A stretch of DNA of 5,953 bases from Pseudomonadota bacterium (GTDB taxonomy: Bacteria > Pseudomonadota > Alphaproteobacteria > Sphingomonadales > Sphingomonadaceae), in contig JAEVYW010000060.1 in NCBI GenBank assembly GCA_023392555.1, positions 1-5,953 on the forward strand. The letters run 5' to 3'. The translations under genes and the position numbers were made by a program. The notes beneath the pieces are model-generated. The model searched no databases. It saw nothing but the letters and a program-made list of their open reading frames with translations, and was not told where the DNA came from. This document shows, in pieces, positions 1 to 5,953 of this stretch (positions are counted from its first letter, which is position 1; each line of letters opens with the position of its first letter).

Positions 1-89
1 CGCTCGGACCGCGCATTCTTCGCGCTGAGACGGCGGCGCTCGCCGGTCTCGCCGCTTTCATGGCGGTGGCCGGCGACTGGCGCTTATGA
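1..89 (+). CDS. rsmE: RsmE C-terminus (16S rRNA m3U1498 methyltransferase), 5'-truncated by window edge
   Basis: Reading from base 3 gives 28 residues ending at a TGA at 87-89. They begin LGPRILRAETAAL and end AVAGDWRL. LGPR-LR-ETAAL is the conserved C-terminal stretch of the RsmE family, part of the SPOUT trefoil knot that binds S-adenosylmethionine; the E. coli protein ends with a closely similar LGPRVLRTETTAL segment. RsmE methylates N3 of U1498 in 16S rRNA of the small ribosomal subunit. Only the tail is present, so the call rests on this one motif and on its position directly upstream of a glutamate-cysteine ligase, an order I recall from sphingomonads. The catalytic domain and start lie outside the window. 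Confidence 0.82.
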   Translation, partial: LGPRILRAETAALAGLAAFMAVAGDWRL

Positions 90-92
90 CCC

Positions 93-98
93 TATAAA
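93..98 (+). promoter_or_regulatory. possible -10 element (TATAAA) in the rsmE-gshA gap
   Basis: The 57-bp gap between the rsmE stop and the ligase ATG holds an unusually AT-rich run (93-104) for this GC-rich sequence, with TATAAA matching a sigma-70 -10 box at five of six positions. No recognisable -35 box lies 16-18 bp upstream, where the sequence is GC-rich rsmE coding DNA. It could be a weak promoter for the ligase operon or chance. Confidence 0.22.
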
Positions 99-146
99 TC
101 ATCAAGTGCTGGCGTGCTTTCAAACGCGAAGCTAACGCCGCGACCG

Positions 147-1523
147 ATGACTCAGCGCACCGACGATACGCCCGCTACACACCGCATGATCGAAAGCCGC
201 GACGACCTGATTTCGGTCTTCGCCAAGGGCGAGAAGCCGCCCGAGCGCTGGCGCATCGGCACCGAGCACGAGAAGTTCGTCTTCCGTCTCGATGACCATC
301 GTGCGCCGTCGTACGACGAGAAAGGCGGCATCCGCGACCTGCTCAACGGCCTGACCGAGTTCGGCTGGAAGCCGGTGATCGAGAACGGCAACGTCATCGC
401 GCTCGCCGGTCAGGACGGTACGATCAGCCTGGAGCCGGCGGGGCAGTTCGAGCTTTCGGGTGCTGCGCTGGAGACGCTTCACCAGACCTGCGCGGAGGCG
501 GCCCGGCACCTTGGCCAATGCAAGATGATCGGCGACCGGCTCGGCCTTGGTTTCCTCGGTCTCGGCATGTGGCCGGACAAGGCCCGATCCGACCTGCCTG
601 TCATGCCGAAGGGCCGCTACGGGATCATGCTCAACTACATGCCGAAGGTCGGCAGCCTCGGCCTCGACATGATGCTTCGTACCTGTACCATTCAGGTTAA
701 TCTGGATTATCAGAGCGAAGCCGATATGGTGAAGAAGTTTCGCGTCGGGCTTGCACTGCAGCCGGTCGCGACGGCGCTCTTCGCTTATTCGCCGCTGACC
801 GAGAGCAAACCCAACGGCTACCTCAGCTTTCGGAGCCACATCTGGGAGGACACCGATCCGGATCGCACGGGGCTGCTGCCCTTCGTGTTCGAGGACGGCT
901 TCGGCTACGAGCGCTATCTCGACTACGCGCTCAACGTGCCGATGTACTTCGTCTATCGCGACGGCCGCTACATCGACGTCGCCGGCGAAAGCTTCCACGA
1001 TTTTCTTGAGGGCAAGCTTCCGCAGCTGCCGGGCGAGAAGCCGCGGGTCAGCGACTTCAACGACCATCTGTCGACGATCTTCCCCGAGGTTCGCCTCAAG
1101 AGCTTCCTCGAGATGCGCGGCGCCGACGGAGGCCGCTGGGGCCGGATCTGCGCGCTTCCGGCGCTTTGGGTCGGCCTGCTCTACGACGACCAGGCGCTGG
1201 ATGCGGCCTGGGACCTCGTCAAGGACTGGACGATCGAAGAGCGGCAGCAGGTGCGCCATGACGTTCCGCGGCTCGCGCTGAAGACGCCGCTGCCACGCGG
1301 CGGCACCGTCCATGACCTTGCCCGCGAAGTGGTCGAGATTGCAGCCGCGGGCTTGAGCCGCCGTGCAAAGCTCAATGCTGCGGGGGACAATGAGAGCGGT
1401 TTCCTCGAACCGCTGCGTGAGGTCATCAGCAGCGGGAAGACGCCGGCCGAACGGCTGCTCGACAAGTACAACAATGAATGGAACGGTGACATCAGCCGCA
1501 TCTACTCGGAGATGAGCTTCTAG
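147..1523 (+). CDS. gshA: glutamate-cysteine ligase, plant/alphaproteobacterial type
   Basis: This enzyme joins L-glutamate and L-cysteine with ATP to give gamma-glutamylcysteine, the first and usually rate-limiting step of glutathione synthesis in the cytoplasm. Numbered from the ATG at 147 (458 aa), it carries RIGTEHEKF at 36-44, MPKGRY at 153-158, the block [19 protein letters not shown] at 163-181 followed by [18 protein letters not shown] near 222-233 and [19 protein letters not shown] at 311-329. These are hallmarks of the plant-type ligase family, not the E. coli type, and the length fits. The frame is open back to a GTG at 114, adding 11 residues; neither start has a convincing Shine-Dalgarno. 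I prefer 147 because conserved sequence begins only about 15 residues after it. It follows rsmE by 57 bp and its TAG stop touches the next ATG, suggesting co-translation with the aminopeptidase. Confidence 0.95.
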   Translation: MTQRTDDTPATHRMIESRDDLISVFAKGEKPPERWRIGTEHEKFVFRLDDHRAPSYDEKGGIRDLLNGLTEFGWKPVIENGNVIALAGQDGTISLEPAGQFELSGAALETLHQTCAEAARHLGQCKMIGDRLGLGFLGLGMWPDKARSDLPVMPKGRYGIMLNYMPKVGSLGLDMMLRTCTIQVNLDYQSEADMVKKFRVGLALQPVATALFAYSPLTESKPNGYLSFRSHIWEDTDPDRTGLLPFVFEDGFGYERYLDYALNVPMYFVYRDGRYIDVAGESFHDFLEGKLPQLPGEKPRVSDFNDHLSTIFPEVRLKSFLEMRGADGGRWGRICALPALWVGLLYDDQALDAAWDLVKDWTIEERQQVRHDVPRLALKTPLPRGGTVHDLAREVVEIAAAGLSRRAKLNAAGDNESGFLEPLREVISSGKTPAERLLDKYNNEWNGDISRIYSEMSF

Positions 1524-2495
1524 ATGGACATGCACACCACGCAGCGCCGCGGCCTTTACCCGGCGATCGAGCCTTACGAGAGCGGGATGCTCGACGTGGG
1601 CGACGGCCACCGCCTGTATTGGGAGCTATGCGGCAATCCCGACGGCAAGCCGGTTGTGTTCCTCCACGGCGGCCCCGGCGGCGGATCGAGCCCTGATCAT
1701 CGCCGCCAGTTCGACCCGGACAAGTACAAGATCCTCGTCTTCGACCAGCGCGGCTGCGGCAAGTCGACGCCCTATGCGAGCCTCGAGAACAACACGACCT
1801 GGCATCTGGTCGACGACATCGAGAAGCTGCGGACGCAGGTTTCGAAAGTCGAGAAGTGGCTGGTGTTCGGCGGAAGCTGGGGATCGACGCTGTCGCTCGC
1901 TTACGCCCAGAAATATCCGGAGCGGGTCACCCAGCTGGTGCTGCGCGGGATTTTCCTGTTCCAGCAGTTCGAGCTGGACTGGCTCTATCGCGAGGGCGGC
2001 GCGAGTTCGCTCTATCCCGACAAATGGGACGAGTTCGTCGAGCCGATCCCGGAAGGTGAACGCGGCGACCTCGTCGAGGCCTATCGCAAGCGCCTGACCG
2101 GCGACGATGCCGACGAGCAGCTTCGTGCGGCCAAGGCATGGAGCAAATGGGAAGCGGACACGGTGACCGTCCTCCCGCGCCCCGAAGTCGTCGAGCACTT
2201 CACCTCGCCCGACGTCGCGGTCGCGGTGGCTCGGATCGAGAACCACTACATGCACAATCACGGCTGGCTGGAAGAGGGTCAGTTGCTCCGGGATGCCGGC
2301 AAGCTTCGCGGCATTCCCGGCATCATCGTCCAGGGCCGCCACGATTGCTGCACGCCGCCGCGCGCCGCCTGGCAGCTGAAGCAGGCGTGGCCGGAAGTCG
2401 ATCTGCAGATCGTCCCCGACGGCGGGCATCTGTTCAACGAGCCGGGCGTGCTCGACGGGCTGGTGCGAGCGACGGACCGTTTCGCCAGCGAGTAA
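1524..2495 (+). CDS. pip: prolyl aminopeptidase (proline iminopeptidase), alpha/beta-hydrolase family S33
   Basis: This 323-residue protein is predicted to release N-terminal proline from peptides in the cytoplasm. It has an alpha/beta-hydrolase fold: oxyanion-hole motif HGGPGG at 48-53, DQRGCGKS at 74-81, nucleophile elbow GGSWGS at 116-121 with Ser118, acid Asp274 in GRHD, and His302 in GGHLFNEPG. Glu210 (in WSKWE) and Glu239 (in ARIEN) sit about where the family's substrate-amino-group glutamates lie, by analogy with the Serratia enzyme. There is no signal peptide or membrane segment. The ATG is the base after the ligase TAG and in the same frame. A GGAG at 1508-1511, inside the ligase 3' end, sits 12 bases upstream and favours 1524 over the second ATG at 1530. 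The GRHDCC(T)PP variant and Leu after the catalytic His differ slightly from enterobacterial enzymes but keep all catalytic residues. Confidence 0.93.
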   Translation: MDMHTTQRRGLYPAIEPYESGMLDVGDGHRLYWELCGNPDGKPVVFLHGGPGGGSSPDHRRQFDPDKYKILVFDQRGCGKSTPYASLENNTTWHLVDDIEKLRTQVSKVEKWLVFGGSWGSTLSLAYAQKYPERVTQLVLRGIFLFQQFELDWLYREGGASSLYPDKWDEFVEPIPEGERGDLVEAYRKRLTGDDADEQLRAAKAWSKWEADTVTVLPRPEVVEHFTSPDVAVAVARIENHYMHNHGWLEEGQLLRDAGKLRGIPGIIVQGRHDCCTPPRAAWQLKQAWPEVDLQIVPDGGHLFNEPGVLDGLVRATDRFASE

Positions 2496-2504
2496 AGCGT
2501 AACC

Positions 2505-2514
2505 GAGGGGAGAG
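2505..2514 (+). promoter_or_regulatory. strong ribosome binding site of the MHS transporter
   Basis: GAGGGGAGAG ends two bases before the ATG at 2517, with its AGGGGAG core at 2506-2512. It is the clearest Shine-Dalgarno in the window and fixes the transporter start at 2517. The gap from the aminopeptidase stop is only 21 bp and contains no terminator-like hairpin, which supports co-transcription. Confidence 0.7.
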
Positions 2515-2516
2515 AC

Positions 2517-3809
2517 ATGGCGGAGACGGGACACACGCCGCTGCGGCGGGTGGTGATGGCGAGCCTGATCGGCACGACCGTCGAGTGGTACGATTTCTTC
2601 CTGTACGGCTCCGCCGCTGCGCTCGTCTTCAACAAGCTGTTCTTCCCTGAATTCGACCCGCTGACGGGCACGCTGCTGGCGTTCGCTACCTACGCGCTCG
2701 GCTTCGTCGCGCGACCCGTGGGCGGGATCGTGTTCGGCCATTTCGGCGATCGCATCGGACGCAAGCGGCTGCTGATGCTGAGCCTCGTCCTGATGGGCCT
2801 CGCGACGGTGCTGATCGGCGTCCTGCCGACCTATGCGCAGATCGGAATCTGGGCGCCGATCGCGCTGATCGCACTTCGGCTGGTGCAGGGCTTCGCGGTC
2901 GGCGGCGAATGGGGCGGTGCGGTGCTGATGGCCGCCGAGCACGGCGACAGTGCGCGGCGCGGCTTCTGGGCAAGCTGGCCGCAGGCGGGCGTTCCGGCCG
3001 GCAATCTGCTCGCGGCCGCCGTCCTTGCGATCATGGCTGCTGTCCAGACCGAGGCGGACTTCCTCGCCTGGGGCTGGCGCGTGCCGTTCGTGCTGTCGGC
3101 TTTGCTCGTCGTCGTCGGCTGGTACATCCGCAATCGCGTCGCCGAGAGCCCGATGTTCGAGAAGGAACTCGGCGAAGCCGAGGCGCCTCCCAAGGTGCCG
3201 GCGATGGAGGTGCTCCGCGAGCGTCCCAAGGCGCTGGTGCTCGGCGCGGGCCTGCGCGTCGGCGAGAACATCTCCTATTACATCCTCACCGTCTTCTCGC
3301 TGACATACCTCGTCGACGTGTCGAAGGAGAGCCGCGGGCTTGCCCTCAACGCCTTGCTGATCGGGGCGGCGGTGCAGTTCTTCGCCATCCCCTTGTTCGC
3401 GCTTCTGTCGGACAGGATCGGGCGGCGTCCGGTTTATGCGATCGGCGCCTTTGGCCTCGCGGCCTGGTGCTTCGTCATGTTCGGCCTGCTCGGAAGCGGC
3501 GACAACGCGTCGATCATCCTCGCGCTGGTGGTCGGCCTCGTCCTGCACAGTGCGATGTACGGTCCGCAGGCGGCGTTCATCACCGAGCTGTTCCCGACCC
3601 GCATCCGCTATTCCGGCGTCAGCCTGGCGTACCAGTTGACGTCGATCGTCGCCGGATCGCTCGCACCGATCATCGCGCTGTGGCTGTACAAGGACTATAG
3701 CTCCGCCACGCCGGTTGCGATTTACGTTGGCGTGGCCTGCGCCATCAGCGGCGTCAGCGCACTGCTCGCGCGGGAAACGCGCGGCATGGAGCTCGAAGCG
3801 ATCCGCTAG
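2517..3809 (+). CDS. MFS transporter, metabolite:H+ symporter (MHS) family, ShiA/YhjE-like
   Basis: This 430-residue, about 12-helix inner-membrane protein is a major facilitator of the metabolite:H+ symporter family, which imports small organic acids or zwitterions (shikimate, alpha-ketoglutarate, citrate, proline/betaine) with protons. The signature GTTVEWYDFFLYG at 19-31 in helix 1 is typical. The loop 2-3 motif GHFGDRIGRKR is at 74-84, RLVQGFAVGGEWGG at 121-134, the duplicated loop motif LSDRIGRR at 297-304, and ELFPTRIRYSG at 357-367. Overall it resembles E. coli ShiA and YhjE more than ProP and lacks ProP's C-terminal coiled coil, so osmosensing is unlikely. The substrate cannot be assigned. 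It lies 21 bp after the aminopeptidase, and its stop touches the stop of the convergent acylase gene. Confidence 0.93.
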   Translation: MAETGHTPLRRVVMASLIGTTVEWYDFFLYGSAAALVFNKLFFPEFDPLTGTLLAFATYALGFVARPVGGIVFGHFGDRIGRKRLLMLSLVLMGLATVLIGVLPTYAQIGIWAPIALIALRLVQGFAVGGEWGGAVLMAAEHGDSARRGFWASWPQAGVPAGNLLAAAVLAIMAAVQTEADFLAWGWRVPFVLSALLVVVGWYIRNRVAESPMFEKELGEAEAPPKVPAMEVLRERPKALVLGAGLRVGENISYYILTVFSLTYLVDVSKESRGLALNALLIGAAVQFFAIPLFALLSDRIGRRPVYAIGAFGLAAWCFVMFGLLGSGDNASIILALVVGLVLHSAMYGPQAAFITELFPTRIRYSGVSLAYQLTSIVAGSLAPIIALWLYKDYSSATPVAIYVGVACAISGVSALLARETRGMELEAIR

Positions 3810-3829
3810 CTACTCGCCCGGGCGGTAGC
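3809..3829. terminator. hairpin at the convergent gene junction, possible bidirectional terminator-like element
   Basis: GCTAC at 3809-3813 pairs with GTAGC at 3825-3829, and inside it CGC at 3815-3817 pairs with GCG at 3822-3824 around a CCGG loop, leaving T3814 as a single bulge. That is an 8-bp GC-rich stem that can form in transcripts from either strand. It begins at the last base of the transporter stop and covers the last codons and stop of the acylase. No T-tract follows on either strand, so it is not a canonical intrinsic terminator; it may stabilise 3' ends or act with Rho. Confidence 0.35.
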
Positions 3830-5953
3830 GCCGCTCGACGTGGCCCTTGAGGTGGTCGGGATAGAAATAGACTTCGCGAAGAGCGCCAGACGCGTAACGT
3901 GCAGCCTGGTCGTTGAAGTGCGGTGAGGCGGGGTTGCCGCTCTCCCCGCCTGCAGTGACCGCTCGAGCGCGGACGCGTTTGCCGAACTCGACGATGGCAA
4001 CGAAGCTGTTGCCGTTGGTGCCGTACCAGCGCTTGGTCCCTGGCTTCTGCGATGCGCCGAACGAGGCCAGCGAGCCCCAGCGCCCGGATCCGAACGGCAC
4101 CGGAATGCTCGGCTTCGCATCGTCGAACGGATGATCGATCGCCGGCGAGATTCGCTGGAAGCGGTTCACTTCGCCCCAGCGCACCTGCCAGCGACCGAAG
4201 TCGCTTGTGAGCCGGCGCACCGCTTTGTCGAAGGTCGCAAGCTTCTGCGCGGGGTTGGTGTGATCGAGGCGCACGTAGACCGGTTCATTGTCGTCCCAGT
4301 CCGCGGCGGTCACCAGCTTCCACAATTCCTCGCCCCAGAAGTGGCCGAGCGTCGTCGCAACCGAGTTCGCGTCCCAGCGGAAGTTCCAGCCGCGCAAGGT
4401 GTCGATCGGGCCGGCGAGACGGGTACGGCGCGCATCGCCTTTGGGAAGCGCGTCGAACGCCCCGATCAGCTGCGGCACCATCCGCGCGAAGCCGGGCTGG
4501 AAGCTGTCGAACGCCGCGGCGTTGAGCCGGTCCGCAGTCCATCCCGGCGGCCCGCTCAGCAGCTGCAGTGCATGAATCCCGCGCGGGTTCTCGCCAAACG
4601 TATCCATGTAGCGCGGGAAGTTCGCGGGCCTGGGGCTCTCGGCCCCCGCAGCCCGGTACGGCCAGGTGTTGGTGTTCTGCACCCAGCCGACGCGCGGGTT
4701 GACCGTGCTCGGCAGCTCGTTGAGCGCGTGGAGAGGGCCCCAGTCGGTGCGCGGGTCGCTGCCGTCGACCGGCTTGGTGAAGTCGAAGCGATTGTCGCGG
4801 CGCGGCATGAATTGCGGCATCAACATCGCGATCTCGCCCTTGCTGCTCGCGAAGACCGTATTGTTCGAACTGTTGGCCTTCAGGTTGGCTACCTGGAGGA
4901 AGCTCGCGAGATCGGACGTTTTGGTTCGCAGGAAGCTTTGCTGAAGCGCCGCAACGGGCTTGTTCATCATCGCAAATGCGATCCAGCGGTCACCTTCGCG
5001 GCGGATAATGGGCCCGTGATGCGTTCGGTAAGTTTCGAAACTGCGCGAAGCCAACTGGCCGCTGGGAAGCCGATAGCGAATGGTCACCGGTCGTGTCGCG
5101 AGCGGACGACATTGCGAACCGTAACGATAGCAGCGGCCCCGAGGCCCGCGCGCGATCCTTTCTGCGAACTCGTCGACGTTATCGACGCCGCTCGACGTGT
5201 GCATCCAGCCGACGCGGCTGTTGAAGCCCTGGTAGATGAAGAACTGGCCCCACGTTGAGGCGCCATAGGCGTTGAGCCCTTCATCGCTCGTCACCTGCTG
5301 TTCGGAGCGGAAGAAGAAACTGGTGTGCGGATTGATCAGCAGAAGCGCGCCGGTGCCCGGCCTGGTGATGGTCGGGGCGATGGCGATGCCGTTCGAGCCG
5401 CGAGGCTCGTGGTCGGGCGGCGTGTAGCTGGCCGTCTGCTTGCCCGAATAGAATTGCTCGAGCGCCTTGAGGTCGATGCGCTCGATGTCGCCGCCGATGC
5501 TCCCTTCGGTGAAGCTCAGCGCCATCCACGGCTCGAACCGGGCGAGCACACGCGGCCGGACGTTGGGGTGGGTCGCGAGATAGAAGTTCAGCCCGGCCGC
5601 CCAGCTATCCATCAACCGCTGGAGCCATGGCGGACTCGCGGCATAGTCCGCCTTTAGCTCATTCTCGCTGACGTAAAGCTGCGCGCGAAGATCCTGCCAG
5701 ATCGCTTTCTCGCCGTCGGCTTCGGCCGTGCGGCCAAGCGCGGTCAGATAGTTCGCCTCGACGCGCGGGAAGTCGTCCTCAGCCTGCGCGTAGATCATGC
5801 CGAAGACCGCATCGGCATCGGTCTTCCCATGGACGTGCGCGACACCCCAATCGTCGCGGGTGATCGACACGCGCTGGGCCTGGCTCCGCCATTGCTGGAG
5901 CTCGGGCGGCGATGCGGCGGTGAAAAGGAAGAGGAGGGGGAGGAGTGCGGCGC
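3810..5953 (-). CDS. secreted penicillin acylase family protein (S45 Ntn-hydrolase), 5' end beyond window
   Basis: Members cleave amide-linked acyl groups (beta-lactams, acyl-homoserine lactones, lipopeptides) after self-cleavage into alpha and beta chains. The frame is open to the right edge: before the GTG at 5868-5870 it adds 27 residues starting AALLPLLFLFTAASPP, a hydrophobic signal-peptide core with likely cleavage after TAA, so export is predicted and the true start lies past 5953. Family features are RDDWGVAHVHGKTDADAVFG near the mature N-terminus, GDIERIDL before the linker, the autocatalytic serine in RGSNGIAIAP (Ser codon 5394-5396), NPHTSF with His at 5325-5327, GFNSRVGWMHT, and NNTVFASSKGEI with the probable oxyanion Asn at 4860-4862. 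About 185 residues precede the Ser and 528 follow it, a normal heterodimer. The only two visible cysteines (codons 5130-5132, 5109-5111) may form a disulfide. The substrate is unknown. Confidence 0.9.
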   Translation of the reverse strand, partial: AALLPLLFLFTAASPPELQQWRSQAQRVSITRDDWGVAHVHGKTDADAVFGMIYAQAEDDFPRVEANYLTALGRTAEADGEKAIWQDLRAQLYVSENELKADYAASPPWLQRLMDSWAAGLNFYLATHPNVRPRVLARFEPWMALSFTEGSIGGDIERIDLKALEQFYSGKQTASYTPPDHEPRGSNGIAIAPTITRPGTGALLLINPHTSFFFRSEQQVTSDEGLNAYGASTWGQFFIYQGFNSRVGWMHTSSGVDNVDEFAERIARGPRGRCYRYGSQCRPLATRPVTIRYRLPSGQLASRSFETYRTHHGPIIRREGDRWIAFAMMNKPVAALQQSFLRTKTSDLASFLQVANLKANSSNNTVFASSKGEIAMLMPQFMPRRDNRFDFTKPVDGSDPRTDWGPLHALNELPSTVNPRVGWVQNTNTWPYRAAGAESPRPANFPRYMDTFGENPRGIHALQLLSGPPGWTADRLNAAAFDSFQPGFARMVPQLIGAFDALPKGDARRTRLAGPIDTLRGWNFRWDANSVATTLGHFWGEELWKLVTAADWDDNEPVYVRLDHTNPAQKLATFDKAVRRLTSDFGRWQVRWGEVNRFQRISPAIDHPFDDAKPSIPVPFGSGRWGSLASFGASQKPGTKRWYGTNGNSFVAIVEFGKRVRARAVTAGGESGNPASPHFNDQAARYASGALREVYFYPDHLKGHVERRYRPGE

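Noticed and set aside
132..1610. A 492-codon open frame on the - strand over the ligase gene
   Set aside because: It has the same codon-aligned antisense cause; the sense strand encodes a fully recognisable ligase and the antisense product matches nothing I know.
2496..2516. Terminator or separate promoter between the aminopeptidase and transporter genes
   Set aside because: The 21 bp contain only the Shine-Dalgarno; there is no inverted repeat, T-tract or -10-like sequence.
1626..3548. A 640-codon open frame on the - strand across the aminopeptidase and transporter genes
   Set aside because: Its codons are exact complements of the sense codons, and both genes lie in the same frame. A stop would need sense TTA, CTA or TCA, all rare in this GC-rich sequence. 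The translation is a Arg/His/Glu/Ala/Gln-rich string without domains.
4131..5258. A 375-codon open frame on the + strand inside the acylase gene
   Set aside because: It is codon-aligned antisense to the acylase, with shadow-type composition; the conserved acylase motifs run through the whole region on the other strand.
1..5953. Mobile element, CRISPR, toxin-antitoxin or defence system
   Set aside because: There are no transposase or integrase motifs, no regularly spaced repeats, no tRNA or att-like duplications, and codon bias looks uniform across all genes.

Overview
The window looks like a chromosomal housekeeping stretch from a high-GC alphaproteobacterium, most likely a sphingomonad. The basis is the strong G/C bias at third codon positions, the plant/alphaproteobacterial-type glutamate-cysteine ligase placed directly after what reads as the C-terminus of RsmE, and the style of the prolyl aminopeptidase and MHS-family transporter. 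The taxon is inferred from protein resemblance, not from a marker gene.

Layout: the left edge (1-89, +) carries the last 28 codons of a probable rsmE (16S rRNA m3U1498 methyltransferase). After a 57-bp gap come three + strand genes: glutamate-cysteine ligase (147-1523, alternative GTG start at 114), a prolyl aminopeptidase starting on the base after the ligase stop codon (1524-2495), and, 21 bp later behind a strong Shine-Dalgarno, an MHS-type major facilitator transporter (2517-3809). The right 2.1 kb is one - strand gene for a secreted penicillin-acylase-family (S45, Ntn-hydrolase) enzyme. Its stop codon (3810-3812) abuts the transporter stop (3807-3809), and its 5' end runs off the right edge (5953) inside the signal peptide.

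Function: the ligase makes gamma-glutamylcysteine for glutathione synthesis in the cytoplasm. The aminopeptidase removes N-terminal proline from peptides in the cytoplasm. The transporter probably imports a small organic acid or zwitterion with protons. The acylase is predicted to act in the periplasm on an amide-linked acyl compound. The first three are plausibly co-transcribed, but their roles do not form an obvious pathway. The convergent acylase is an independent unit.

I found no RNA genes, mobile elements, CRISPR array or clear novel system. The points worth a second look are modest: a compact hairpin exactly at the zero-gap convergent junction, the in-frame TAG-ATG junction between ligase and aminopeptidase, apparent absence from the ligase of the regulatory disulfide cysteines of plant homologues, and the unassigned substrate of the acylase. 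The only gene-free stretches are 90-146 and 2496-2516.
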